NCBI GenBank assembly: GCA_025452255.1
Contig: CP104974.1
Coordinates: 3,202,156-3,266,155, forward strand
Length of the DNA: 64,000 bases
Direction: 5' to 3'
From: Devosia sp. A8/3-2
GTDB lineage: Bacteria; Pseudomonadota; Alphaproteobacteria; Rhizobiales; Devosiaceae
The translations under genes and the position numbers were made by a program. Below the pieces are notes generated by a model. The model had not been told where the DNA came from. It searched no databases and worked only from the letters and a program-made list of their open reading frames with translations. Numbering within the stretch: position 1 is the stretch's first letter; each line of letters begins with the position of its first letter. Positions 39,788 to 50,117 of this stretch are shown one piece after another.

Positions 39788-40846
39788 TCAGCGGACGAGG
39801 CGATTTCCGGTGTCAATGTCGAACAGGTGCAGCAGGCTTTTGTCGAAGGAAACACCGATCATTTCGCCAGGACGAGCGCTGATACGCTCACGGAATACCC
39901 CAACAAGGTCCTGCCCACCCGGGCGAAGGGTCACCCGGGTTTCAGAGCCTGTCGGTTCAATGATGACAACTTCTGCCATGGTCCCGGCGGGATCGAGACG
40001 TAAATGCTCGGGGCGCACGCCCGGGGTAATGGGGCCATCTTTCACGCCGGATGGCAAGGTTCCCAGATCGATGCTGGTTCCGTCCGCAAAGCGAAACGCG
40101 GACCCTGCAACCGAGCCACCGATAATGTTCATTGCAGGAGAGCCGATGAAGCCTGCCACGAACAGGTTCGCCGGATGATCGTAGAGCTCCGGGGGCGTGC
40201 CGACCTGCTCGATATTGCCTGAATGCATCACCACGATGCGGTCGGCCATGGTCATGGCTTCTATCTGGTCGTGGGTCACATAGACGGTGGTGGTCTTGAG
40301 ACGTTGGTGATTGAGCTTGATTTCACTGCGCATCTGAACCCGCAGCTTGGCGTCTAGATTGCTCAGCGGTTCGTCGAACAGGAATACCCGCGGATTGCGC
40401 ACGATGGCGCGCCCCATGGCAACGCGCTGCCGCTGGCCGCCGGACAGGTGGCGCGGATAGCGCTCCAGATAGGGATCAAGGCCCAGAATAACTGCGGCGC
40501 TGGCGACGCGGCGCTTGATCTCGTCCTTCGGCACCCGAGCGAGGCGCAGCGAGAACGCCATGTTCTCTTCAACCGTCATGTGCGGGTAGAGCGCGTAGGA
40601 CTGGAACACCATGGCGATATCGCGGTCCTTGGGTGCCAGATCGTTGACGACCATGCCCGCGATTTCGATCTCGCCGCCGGTAATGTCCTCAAGACCCGCA
40701 ATCATCCGTAGCAGGGTGGATTTTCCGCAGCCGGAGGGTCCGACCGGGATGACGAACTCGCCGTCGGCGATGTCGATGGATACCCCGTGCAACACTTCCA
40801 GATTGCCATAGTTCTTGCGAACGTCGCGGATCGTCACAGCACCCAT
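39788..40846 (-). CDS. carbohydrate ABC transporter ATPase, UgpC/MalK type
   Basis: Intact 352-residue ATPase with a C-terminal TOBE/OB domain. Walker A is GPSGCGKSTLLRMIAG, the Q-loop MVFQSYALYPHMTV, the signature LSGGQRQRVAMGRAIVR and Walker B VFLFDEPLSNLDAKLR. A regulatory domain follows (TPGVRPEHLRLDPAGTMAEV). GGAGGGAAAAG precedes the ATG. It is divergent from the binding protein and permeases at 41.2-44.7 kb and is their likely energy subunit. PV in VIPVGPSG replaces the more usual LVGPSG. Confidence 0.93.
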   Translation of the reverse strand: MGAVTIRDVRKNYGNLEVLHGVSIDIADGEFVIPVGPSGCGKSTLLRMIAGLEDITGGEIEIAGMVVNDLAPKDRDIAMVFQSYALYPHMTVEENMAFSLRLARVPKDEIKRRVASAAVILGLDPYLERYPRHLSGGQRQRVAMGRAIVRNPRVFLFDEPLSNLDAKLRVQMRSEIKLNHQRLKTTTVYVTHDQIEAMTMADRIVVMHSGNIEQVGTPPELYDHPANLFVAGFIGSPAMNIIGGSVAGSAFRFADGTSIDLGTLPSGVKDGPITPGVRPEHLRLDPAGTMAEVVIIEPTGSETRVTLRPGGQDLVGVFRERISARPGEMIGVSFDKSLLHLFDIDTGNRLVR

Positions 40847-41230
40847 CTTTTCCCTCCAGATCGATGGCCTTGGCCTGCACGACGCCAGCGTTGGGCGTGG
40901 TGCGGCCCGGTAGCAGTCACCTTCGATGCGCCCCACTGCCCTCCTCGGCAGGTCGCGCGGTCAACTGCATTGGTAGCCTTTGTCTAATGCGAGGGCAAAC
41001 CCCCATCAAGTCTTTTGTGGGACAAATGTTGACTCCTCGGCCCATACCGTCCTACTTCTTTGGATATTCGCCACTAATGATGGGACAAAAGCCCGCATTT
41101 GGTAGGTGGGCAGGTGAAGGAGCGGAGGCTGCTTTGCCGAGGAGGATGAAGCGCATTGCCATGATTTCTGCACGCTGGGCCCCATGGTCCGCGAGCGCCC
41201 AGCCATGTTCCAAGAGGAGGAGACGGAAGC
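40847..41230. other. divergent control region of the sugar ABC locus
   Basis: 384 nt between the ATPase and binding-protein start codons. It contains the operator-like palindrome at 41014-41026, a second partial copy at 41079-41089, and a possible -35 TTGACT at 41029. A GAGGAGGAGACG block just upstream of 41231 is the ribosome-binding site. No coding frame is convincing. Confidence 0.6.
41014..41026. promoter_or_regulatory. candidate operator TTTGT-GGG-ACAAA
   Basis: A perfect 5-bp inverted repeat around GGG, 3 nt before a TTGACT that could be a -35 box. A related GATGGGACAAA lies at 41079-41089; the GGG centres are 63 bp apart, close to six helical turns. The GntR-type regulator of the locus (44691-45443) is the obvious candidate ligand-responsive binder. 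Inferred from sequence only. Confidence 0.45.
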
Positions 41231-42630
41231 ATGTCGAACAAATTTAGTCGCCGAGACGTATTGAGGACCGGCGGAGCTGCGGGTCTTGGCCTGTGGGCCG
41301 CAAGCAATGGCCTGCCTGCCTTTGCCCGAGACGCCCCCGCGCCGGAGCTGGACCTGCCCCGTGGCGCCGCCGGCAAGCTGACAGTCATTCACCGTACCGA
41401 GTATTTCCGAGGCGGCGCAGAACCTGTTCCGCGACACCGTCACCAAGTTCGCTGCCGCCAACAATGCCCAGCTCGACATCTCGACGACCAATCCCGAGGC
41501 CTTCGGTGACTTCTCGGGCAAGATGTCGGCAGCGGTTAGCTCGGGCAATCCGCCCGATCTGGCCTATACGAGCACCATCTCGGTTCCCCAAATGCACCTT
41601 TTGGGGTTGCTCGAAGACGTCAACGACGTGGTTGAGGAAGCCATCGCCAAATACGGCAACGTGATGCAGGGCATCAATGCCGAACAGACCGGCAAGGTCG
41701 ACGGCCGCTGGATGGCGATCCCCTTTATCGCCAATACGACCGGCGCCTTCTTCCGGAGCGACAAGCTGGCGGAAAAGGGTATCGACCCCGCGACCCCGGA
41801 TACCTGGAAAAGCGCCGCGAGGCTGCTCTTGCGATCTCGGATCCAGACAACAATTTCTGGGGTTGGGGTCTTACTGTCAACCAGTCCGGCGACGGCTGGG
41901 GTGTTGCCTCGACCATCCTTAATGCCTTCGGCGGCCACTTTACCGACGTCACCGGCACCAAGGTGGAATTCGACTCGCCCGAAACCGTGGCGGCTTATGA
42001 GTTCATCCGCGAAACCTATGACCGCAACGGCAAATACGCCGCCATGCTGCCGCCGGGCGTCGAAAGCTGGGGCGACAGCTCCAACAACGAAGCTTATCTC
42101 GCCGGCAGCATCGGCTACACCCAGAACGCCTTCTCCGTTTATGCGGCGGCCAAGCGCGACAACAATCCGGTCTTCGCGAACACCGTCTTGCTGCGCATGC
42201 CCAATGCGAACAATGGCGATAGCCGTGACGGCGGCGCCGTTGGCGGTTGGCTCACCATCTTCAAGGGCGCGCCCAATGTCGATCTTGCCAAGAAGCTCGC
42301 CCTCGACCTGCTCGACCCGGCCAATTTCACGCCGATGTCTGCGGTTGCCGGCGGCCTCTTCATGCCCGCCTATGAAAACCTGTGGACCGACGAGCTGACC
42401 GCGGCCGACCCCAACTTCCTGATCATCAAGGAGCAGGTCAACGTGCCTGAGCCGTTTATCGGCGCATCCTGCCCGCACAGCCAGCCGCGCAGATCGACGC
42501 CATCCGCGCCCAAGGCGTGCTGGAACAGTCGATGGGCAATGTGATCGCCGGCCGCATGACATCTCAGGAAGCGGTGACCGACGCGCATAACAAGATCGTC
42601 CAGATCTTCGAAGAAGGCGGCATCATGTAG
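41231..42630 (+). CDS. carbohydrate ABC transporter substrate-binding protein (several frame breaks)
   Basis: Extracytoplasmic binding protein (family 1 type) with a twin-arginine signal: SRRDVLRTGGAAGLGLWAAS. Mature sequence continues in other frames: EYFEAAQNLFRDTVTKFAAANN, GKMSAAVSSGNPPDLAYTST, IPFIANTTGAFFRSDKLAEKG, AYLAGSIGYTQNAFSVYAAAK, ILPAQPAAQIDAIRAQGVLEQ. Breaks: extra C at 41408, losses near 41815 and 42465. Corrected length about 466 residues. Its Tat rather than Sec signal implies folding before export. Two permease halves follow. Confidence 0.9.
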
Positions 42631-42733
42631 TCGCAAAGGCGGGCGCCACCAACTTTCTGGCGCCTGCCATTTGACCAGCGCCCGCGCCGTTTCGATGGCG
42701 CGGCCGTTTTCTCGTCTTCGACAGGAGTGCAGC

Positions 42734-44694
42734 ATGGACGATCGGATGACCTTGACAGCGGGCCCGGCGCCACGGAAGCCGACCGGCAAAAAGCGTCTGG
42801 AGCATATCTTCGGCCGCGACTGGAAGGTCGGCTATCTGTTCGTGCTGCCGATGGTTCTCATCATGGCGCTGCTGATCTTCTGGCCCTTCGTCAGCGCTAT
42901 CTTCATCAGCACCACATCGCTGAACTTCCTGACCGGCAGAAACGGCCAATGTCGGATTGCGCAACTATCAGCGCCTGTGGACCAGCTCCGATTTTCTGCA
43001 AGCCATGCAGAACACCATCCAGTTCACCTTCTGGTCGCTGAGCCTCAAATTCGTCATCGGCATGACCGTGGCGCTGATCCTCAATAGCCGCATGCCATTC
43101 CGCAGTCTTCTCAGCGGCATCATGCTGCTGCCCCGGATCGTGCCGGAGATCGTCACGGCGCTGGCGTGGAAAAGCATCTATGACCCGATGTTCGGCGGCC
43201 TCAATCCGATCCTGCAGGGCGCCGGTCTCATCGATCGTCCGTTGGGCTGGCTATCCGACCCGAACATGGCCATGGGCAGCGTCATTTCAGTCAACGTCTG
43301 GAAGGGCATTCCCTTCTTCGTGCTGCTGCTGCTGGCCGGGCTCAAGGCCGTCGACCGCGAGCAGCTCGAGGCGGCGCAGGTTGATGGCGCCAACGCCATC
43401 CAACGCTTCCGCAACGTCACGTTGCCGGGCTTGCGCTACGTCATCGTCGTCACCCTGCTGTTGTCGTTCATCTCGACCTTCAACCAGTTTGGCCTGCCCT
43501 TCCTGATGACCGGCGGTGGACCGAGCGGCGCGACCAAGCTCTATTCGATCCCGGCCTATGAAAAGGCGCTGGGCTCGCTGCAATATGGCCCCGGCATCGC
43601 CATCGCCTTCAGCGTGGCGCCGCTCATGGCTATCCTCATCTGGCTATTGGCTCGTTTCATGCGCCATGACGACAAGCGCGACGGTGCGCCCACGCGCGGA
43701 CTCGGGATCGGGGACCGGGTCATGGCTGGCTTCACCGGCTGGTCAATGTCATCATCGATCTGGCTTTCCTGCCGATCCAGTTGGTCTTTGCCGGCCTCGA
43801 ATGGGCCGTGCGCAAGGTTCGCGTGGCCACCGGCCGCTCGCCCCTGCAACCGATCTTTCGCCAGTCGGCCCGCTCCAATGCCGGCCCGATCGCCCGCCTG
43901 CTGGTGCTGACCCCGCTACTGGTGTTCGTGATCTTCCCCTTTTATTGGATCATCACCACGTCGCTGAAGACCACGTCGCAGATCAGCGAGCGCCGGTCGA
44001 TCTTCTGGCCGGAGCCGGCGACCACCGAGCAATATACCTCGCTGCTGCGCGATACGCCGTTCCTGACCCGGCTATTGAACTCGGTATTCGTTGCCGCCGC
44101 GAGTACACTGGTATCGGTGGCGCTGGCCTCGCTGGCGGCCTATGCGCTGTCGCGGCTGCGATTTCGCGGGGCGGGCCTGCTGACCACGCTCCTGCTCATC
44201 ACCTATCTGCTGCCCGGCACGCTGCTGTTCATTCCGCTCTATCAGACGCTGACGACGATGGGCGTCATCAACAGCCACGCAGCGCTGATCATCACTTACC
44301 CCACATTTCTATTGCCCTTCGCCACCGGGTGCTAATGGGGTATTTCAGGTCTATCCCGATCGAACTCGAAGAAGCGGCACGCATCGATGGCGCTAGTCGG
44401 CTCTACATTTTCTGGCGCATCACCCTGCCACTCGCTGCTCCCGCGATCCTGTCGGTGACCCTCTTTGCCTTCACCAATGCGTGGAACGAGTTCCTGTTTG
44501 CTTTCGTGTTCATCACCAGTGAATCCCTGCGCACTCTGCCCATCGGGCTGCAATCAATGGTTGTGGGCGATATCCTGCCCCAGGGTAAGCTGATGGCGGC
44601 CTCGCTGTTGACCGCCATTCCCGTGGCAATCCTCTATGTCTATGCCCAGCGCTTCCTCTCCGAAGGGCTGACTGTCGGAGCCGTCAAGGGATGA
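42734..44694 (+). CDS. sugar ABC transporter permease pair, apparently fused (frame breaks near 42945, 43745 and 44330)
   Basis: Two binding-protein-dependent permease modules in one corrected frame of about 653 residues. Module 1 (MalF/UgpA-like) has VGYLFVLPMVLIMALLIFWP and the EAA loop EAAQVDGANAIQRFRNVTLP. Module 2 (MalG/UgpE-like) has LLVFVIFPFYWIITTSLKTT and the EAA loop EEAARIDGASRLYIFWRITLP. The linker LVNVIIDLAFLPIQLVFAGLEWAVRKVR has no stop after the break near 43745. If that correction is wrong, module 1 would end at 43910 and module 2 would overlap it. The end overlaps the GntR start (ATGA). Confidence 0.8.
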
Positions 44695-45443
44695 GCGATG
44701 CATCGCGCATAGCAACGGCGGCGGGCAATGCGCTCAACGCTTCCATTGTGCGCAATTCCATTCCGTCAGCGGTCGACGCCATGGTGATCAATATCCGCGC
44801 CCTGATTTCCGACGGGAAGCTGGGCGTTGGTGACAGCCTGCCCACCGAGCGCGAGCTATGCGAGCGTTTCCGAGCCAGCCGGAACACGGTGCGCGAAGCC
44901 ATGCGCATCATGAAAGCTTACGGCATCGTCTCCGTCCGACCCAAGGTCGGCGCGATCATTATCGATGACCGCATGGAGCGGGCGCTCGACCTGTTCTCGT
45001 TCAACACCCTTGATATCTCGCTACGCACTTTCAACGACATTCAGGGCTTCCGCAAACTGATCGAGGTCGGTTCGGTCGACGCCATTTTTGACCAGATGCG
45101 GCCTGACGACATTGCCGAAATGCGCAGCCTCAATGCCCATATGCGCGCCGCGACCTCCATCGTGGAGGCCTCCGAAATGGATTTTCGCTTCCACCTTCGC
45201 CTTGTATCGATACTCGACAATCGTGCGGTGACCGACGTCTACCGCATCATGAAGCCCGTCATCATTCGCATAATGGAGCGCGCCAAGGGCCTGCGCGACT
45301 TCACCGGCAGCACCTGTGACGAGCATACCGCGGTTGTCGATGCCTTGGAGATGCGGGATCGCATTCGCTACCAATATGCCCTGCAGTCCCACCTGCAGAT
45401 GGGCATCACCACATTCGAAGATCCGGAAGAGCGCCCGGCATAG
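44691..45443 (+). CDS. GntR family regulator, FadR subfamily
   Basis: Intact 250-residue regulator. The winged helix reads INIRALISDGKLGVGDSLPTERELCERFRASRNTVREAMRIM, with the GntR signature LPTERELCERF. The FCD-type C-terminal domain has FRFHLRLVSILDNRAVTDVY and DEHTAVVDALEMRD, whose acid and histidine residues usually bind a metal and a sugar acid or other carboxylate. Its ATG overlaps the permease stop, so it is co-transcribed with the transporter and probably controls it through the palindrome at 41014. Confidence 0.93.
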   Translation: MSDASRIATAAGNALNASIVRNSIPSAVDAMVINIRALISDGKLGVGDSLPTERELCERFRASRNTVREAMRIMKAYGIVSVRPKVGAIIIDDRMERALDLFSFNTLDISLRTFNDIQGFRKLIEVGSVDAIFDQMRPDDIAEMRSLNAHMRAATSIVEASEMDFRFHLRLVSILDNRAVTDVYRIMKPVIIRIMERAKGLRDFTGSTCDEHTAVVDALEMRDRIRYQYALQSHLQMGITTFEDPEERPA

Positions 45444-45506
45444 CTGCCGCCGAGCGCCACTGCAGCAAAAGCACAACAGCATCATGGCCGGCTTGAGGGG
45501 AACCAA

Positions 45507-46663
45507 TTGAAAATCACTTCGGTGAAGACGGCAGCGACGAGCGGCCATTGCATGCATTTGTGGGTTCGCATCGAAACGGATGCCGGCATTACCGGTCTGG
45601 GCGAATGCGTCCATGGCGGCCATCAGGCGATCGCTATTATCCAGCACGAACTGGCGGACAAGCTGATCGGCCGCGATCCGTTCGCCATCGACGCCATCTT
45701 CGAGCAAATCTGCCGTAGCCCGGTGTTCGAGGGTGGCTTTGCCGGTGCATTGATCACGGCGCTGACGGGCATAGAGATTGCGCTTTGGGACCTCAAGGGC
45801 AAGGCGCTGAAGGTGCCCATCTGTGAGCTGATGGGCGGCAAATTTCACGACGACATCCGCGTCTATTGCGACTGCGAGGTCTCGCCCGGCATGAATATGG
45901 GCGAAGTCCGGGCGGTGGTGGACGAGGTGCTGGAGGCCGGGTTCACTGCGCTCAAGGTCGATCTCGATATCCGCGCCTATGGTCATACCGGCAGCGAGAC
46001 CGGCTGGTACGAGAAGGACAAGTTTAACATGACTCCCAACCGCTGGGAGCATGACCGTATGGTGGAACTGGCCGGGATGGTGGTGAAAGCCGCTGGCCCA
46101 TCGGTGGATGTCGCCTGTGATCTCCACACCGGGCTGGACAAGCACAGCGCCATCCGCCTCGCGCGCGACCTCGAACCGCTCAAGCTGATGTGGCTCGAAG
46201 AACCTGTGCCGCCCGAGAATATCGACGTCATGGCGGAAATCACGCGCAGCACGTCAACGCCGATCTGCGCCGGCGAAAACCTCTATCTGCGGCACGGCTT
46301 CCGCAAGCTGCTCGAACAGCAGGCGGTCGACATCATCATGCCCGATATCCCCAAATGCGGCGGGCTATCGGAATGCCGCAAGATCGCCGAACTGGCCGAT
46401 CTCTATTCGATCCCGTTTGCCCCCACAACGTCTCCTCCCCGATCGGAACCATGGCCTCGGCCCATGTCTGCGCGACCATCCCCAATTTCCCGGTGCTGGA
46501 ATTCCACTGGTTCCACTGCGACTATTGGTCGACGATCACCGATGGCGGCGAGATCATCAAGAACGGCAAGATCACCATGAGCGACCGACCCGGGATCGGG
46601 CTGGAGCTCAACGAAGAGGTAGCAAAGGCCCACCAGTATCCGGGAACGACTCGGTTCGCTTAA
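45507..46663 (+). CDS. mandelate racemase/muconate lactonizing-type enolase superfamily enzyme (frame broken near 46432)
   Basis: About 386 residues with capping domain and (beta/alpha)7-beta barrel. FTALKVDLDIRAYG carries the KxD base, DVACDLHTGLDKHSAIRLARDLEP and WLEEPVPPEN give metal ligands D and E, CAGENLYLRHGF gives the third, and PHNVSSPIGTM the C-terminal His. One C missing near 46432 separates the last part. Such enzymes dehydrate or racemise sugar acids. Location beside a sugar ABC system and GntR suggests an aldonate or uronate-derived substrate. Confidence 0.9.
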
Positions 46664-46707
46664 TCGGGGCAAGATAATGGGGGCGCGGGCCCCCAAAGAT
46701 TTCCGCC

Positions 46708-47448
46708 CTACTTGGCGGCGTTGAGCTTGCGCCGAGCCTGATATTCCTCATTCGCGTCGGGATGGAGCGGGTAGTAGCGTTGCAGCGGCGCGCCCTCCAT
46801 CAGTTTCATGCGCGAGAATTCTTCCCATTCGGCGTGCTTCTGGCCGTCTTCGATAACACGCTCGGCCATCGATACCGGCACCACCACCGCGCCGTCGTCA
46901 TCGGCTACGATGATGTCGCCGGGCACCACTGTCACACCGCCGCAGGCGATCGTCACATTGACCGCATATGGGTAGATATCGGTCTGGACGTGGTAGTTCG
47001 GCGACCAGCCCTTGAGCCAGAGCGACAGGTTGAGCTTTTCTACATTCGGCCGATCACGCATCACACCGTCGATAATGATACCGGCGCCGCCGCGGCCCTT
47101 GAAATAGGTCGACATCATGTCGCCGAAAATGCCCGAGCGCATGTCGCCGCGCGCATCGACAACCACCACGTCGCCATCCTGTACATGGTAGAGCACGTGC
47201 CGGTGCAATTGGGTCTCGGGGTCCGAATATTCGCCCTCGCTGAACAGGTCCGGCCTCTGCGGCAGGCACTGGAGCGTTAGCGCAGGCCCGCAGATCGACT
47301 TGCCCTTCGTCTGCGGCAAAATCCCGGTCATGTGCGGATTACGAAAGCCCATATGGCCGAGCGTACCTGCAACGGTTGCGGCCCCGAGGCTTCTCAGCCC
47401 TTCGATCAGATGCTTTGGTGGCCGGTTGATATCGGCGGTCTTGCTCAT
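46708..47448 (-). CDS. RraA-like protein (HMG/CHA aldolase or oxaloacetate decarboxylase family)
   Basis: Intact 246-residue protein with a DlpA/RraA-type core: DGDVVVVDARGDMRSGIFGDMM, GRGGAGIIIDGVMRD, and VVPGDIIVADDDGAVVVP. The GDxxxxxxGxxxxxxxxxxGxxGxxxDGxxRD layout matches class II 4-hydroxy-4-methyl-2-oxoglutarate/4-carboxy-4-hydroxy-2-oxoadipate aldolases, where R and D bind substrate and metal. ATG at 47448 is preceded by GGAGGAACAAG. Converging on the enolase-type gene, it may cleave or decarboxylate its keto-acid product. It is not likely to be a true RNase E regulator. Confidence 0.88.
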   Translation of the reverse strand: MSKTADINRPPKHLIEGLRSLGAATVAGTLGHMGFRNPHMTGILPQTKGKSICGPALTLQCLPQRPDLFSEGEYSDPETQLHRHVLYHVQDGDVVVVDARGDMRSGIFGDMMSTYFKGRGGAGIIIDGVMRDRPNVEKLNLSLWLKGWSPNYHVQTDIYPYAVNVTIACGGVTVVPGDIIVADDDGAVVVPVSMAERVIEDGQKHAEWEEFSRMKLMEGAPLQRYYPLHPDANEEYQARRKLNAAK

Positions 47449-47851
47449 CTTGTTCCTCCACTTCGTCCTGAACCTACCAGTTCGTGACCGCACTTTCGTT
47501 GCGCCGCAGGTGCGGCGCTTTGCCGACGCGGATCGGTGTACTGAATGCTGAATGTTCTAGGGGGACGGACAGCACTGTCACGGGCAGATCGGTATCAGGC
47601 GGTCTCCGCAGTGTATCGAAAAAGCAGCGCACGCCAAGGGCCGGCGAATCCCCGGTAGTCGTGGAGGATGACTTCCCGGCTCTTCGCGGATGGCGTATCC
47701 ACGAAGAGCCGGAATTCGCCCGGATGGCGTGGTCGATATTCGCGATGAGGGGATCGCCTGGTCGCATGCCGCTATATGCAGACGATATGACATAGCGGCC
47801 GTGGCCGGGCAAGAAGATCGGGATCAGAGGAGCCGCCACGCGCTGACACAA
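47449..47851. other. intergenic stretch upstream of the RraA-like gene
   Basis: About 400 nt between the end of the ligase gene and the RraA-like start, both on the minus strand. It should contain the RraA promoter. A minus-strand frame of 125 codons is open here but shows no motif or ribosome-binding site, so it is not called. No repeat or terminator with a T run was found. Confidence 0.4.
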
Positions 47852-49276
47852 TCAGCGCATTGTCCGGCGCACGAGCTTGCCAAGCGCTGCCTGATCGATT
47901 TTGGACTGGTGCCGTCGATCCATCGGGATGCGCTTAACCGGTATGACAGCATCGACGCCAATGCTGGCCGCCGCTTTTTTCCAGTGCCAAGTTGGGCTTG
48001 GTCACCCTCGATTGCCAGCACTGGCCTGTCATCGATCGATACTAGGGCCGTCCGCTTCACGCCGGCCCATAATCGGGCAGGGGCTTCGACTTCGAATGGA
48101 TAGAGCGCGCCGGATTGGCCAGACAGCCGCCCTCTGAGCCAGAGCAGCCCATCTGGGTCGAGGCGGCCAGCGTCGCCGGTGCGATGCCAAATTATATTGT
48201 CCGAGGCGCATCTTGTTGTCGGCGTCACCCTGCCCGCCGAGATAGCTCTTGTTGACGTGATTGCCGGTCACGATGATCTCGTGATCGATCAGCCTCACGT
48301 CGACGGCGCCGATCGGCCGGCCAGCCAGCAGGCCCGCGCCGGTCTCCATGGCGCGCCACTGGTCTTCGGAAATGGTGCTGGCGCGCTGCCGAGTGATCGG
48401 TTCCGCTTCGGTGGAACCATAGACCGAGACTATGTCAGCGGAGGCTGGCATCCCCCGCTGCAGCCGGCGCAGTAGATCGGGGAAGACCGGACCGCCGCCG
48501 GTCAGCAGGGTTTTGAGCGGCACTGCGCTGGCGCCTGCCGGGACTTCGCCGATCGAGGGCGGCACCAGCGCTCTTGTGATCCGGTGGGTTTGCAGGAGGC
48601 GCAGGATGGCGTCGGCATCGGCGCTGCCGGGATCGCGCAGGCGCCAATTGGGTAGTACCGAAGTGGTGCCACGGGACAGATTGGCAAGCACGAAGACCGG
48701 GAAGGCCACCAGATCGACCTCGTCGTCGTGCTCGGGCGCGATGAGCGGGTCGAGCGCGGAGTCTCGGGCGGCGAGAAAGCCATGGCTGCGCACAATTGCC
48801 TTGGGCTGGCCGGTCGAGCCGCTGGTGAACGAAATCAGCGCCGGGTGATCCGGCTCGGACGCAGCCAGCAGGTCGCCTTGCGTGCTGGCATCGAGCCGCA
48901 GATGGAGGCCCACATTCCAGAGTTCGGGCACGAGGACGCGCACCATTCCATAGGCGCCGGAGGTCAGCAGGGCCCGTGGCTGCGCCGGGCGCACGGCATG
49001 GCGCAGGCCCGGCAGACCCAAGGCAGGTTCGGGAAAGACGATCGTGGCGCCCAGCCGCCATAGGCCGGCAATGGCAGCATAGAGGTCGATGCCCACCGGC
49101 ATGGCCAGCAGCACCCGATCGCCGGACCGCAGGCCCGCGCGGTGCCAGCCTTCTGCCAGCGCGCCGGAGCGTCGGGCGAGTTCGGCAAAGCTTATCGTCG
49201 CACCATCGCCGGCAATGATGGCCGTGTGATCGCCGCGTCGCGCGGCCATGTCGATGAAGGCCGCAATAAGGTTCAT
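47852..49276 (-). CDS. AMP-dependent synthetase/ligase (frames broken near 48201 and 47985)
   Basis: ANL-superfamily adenylating enzyme, about 474 residues, last gene of the seven-gene operon. The ATP loop is ISFTSGSTGQPKAIVRSHG, followed by YGSTEAEPIT and, after an extra C near 48201, IIWHRTGDAGRLDPDGLLWLRGR. After a further break the C-terminus reads AAASIGVDAVIPVKRIPMD and HQSKIDQAALGKLV, holding the catalytic lysine of the second half-reaction. It is short for an acyl-CoA synthetase and may activate a fatty or amino acid. It starts 1 nt after the GNAT stop. Confidence 0.87.
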
Positions 49277-49277
49277 G

Positions 49278-50117
49278 CTAGAGCCCGCGTCCCATCAGGG
49301 CGTAGCGCCGGAACACATGGGCGTTGTGGCGGGCGCTGCGGTCTTTGGAAATATTGGTCTCGTGCATCAGCGCGTGGATCACCTCATCATGCCCCATCTC
49401 CGGGCGCGGCGGTGATATTGATCGGCCAATAGGTGCCCGACGCCGCGCAGGCCGCTCGCATAGGTCTTGAGCACTGCAGCCGGTTTCTCCTGCGCCAGGC
49501 GGTCGGGATAGCCGAAAAGAAAGCCGACGAGGTCGCCACCACCGGTATGCGCGAAGAGGACGTGGCGGGGATCCAGCATGGGCAGGATCGGGCGATAAAG
49601 GGCGAGGAAGGCATCGAGTCCAATGGGCTTGAAGAAGTGGTTGCCGGCAAAGGCGTTGCCGGACAGGGCGAAGAGGCGGCTGATCAGGCTTTCGGCCTCG
49701 GTGCCGTCCCAGTGCGGTGACGGTCACGCCGGGCATGGTCACGGGTTCGCCGTTGATGGTGTCGATGAGCTGTGCGCGAGGAAACGTAGTTTGATATCGG
49801 CTGAAAGCCGGCGGTTAGCAGGGCCCGGTGGTCGTGGCTGCCGCTTTGGGGCTCGAGGGCGAAAGCCGGTGAACCGTCGGATCTCGGTGATGGTGCGGTA
49901 GCTGTGCCAAGTGTCGCCATCCATGGGTCCCAGCACGCCGCCGAAGCCTTCGGCGCGGAGCGTTTCTGAGCAGCTCTGCGAGCAATTGAGCTGCTGCGTC
50001 AGGGGTATCGAACTCCGGGCCGCCAATGGCCGCACAGCGCATGCCATTCCGTGCTGGGGCATCGCGATAGAGGCGCAAAGCGGCGCCGGGACGGGTCATC
50101 GTCTGGGGTTCGGTCAT
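49278..50117 (-). CDS. GNAT-type N-acyltransferase (several frame breaks)
   Basis: Heavily broken but coherent, about 280 residues. Pieces in order: MTRPGAALRLYRDAPARNGM; LLETLRAEGFGGVLGPMDGD then TWHSYR; SPAFALEPQSGSHDHRALLT; AFAGNHFFKPIGLDAFLALY; HVLFAHTGGGDLVGFLFGYP; NISKDRSARHNAHVFRRYAL. The G-x-M-x-G-x-TW block, an FxLEP block and the C-terminal FLFGYPD strand suit a two-lobed GNAT protein. An extra T at 49967 is one of the breaks; others lie near 49885, 49720 and 49410. The start overlaps the kinase-like stop. Donor and acceptor unknown. Confidence 0.72.

Noticed and set aside
46678..46695. TGGGGGC/GCCCCCA hairpin between the enolase-type and RraA-like genes
   Set aside because: A 7-bp stem without a T run; too weak to call as a terminator, though it sits between converging genes.
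47474..47851. Minus-strand frame of 125 codons upstream of the RraA-like gene
   Set aside because: Composition is unconvincing, it has no start signal and it overlaps the end of the ligase gene.
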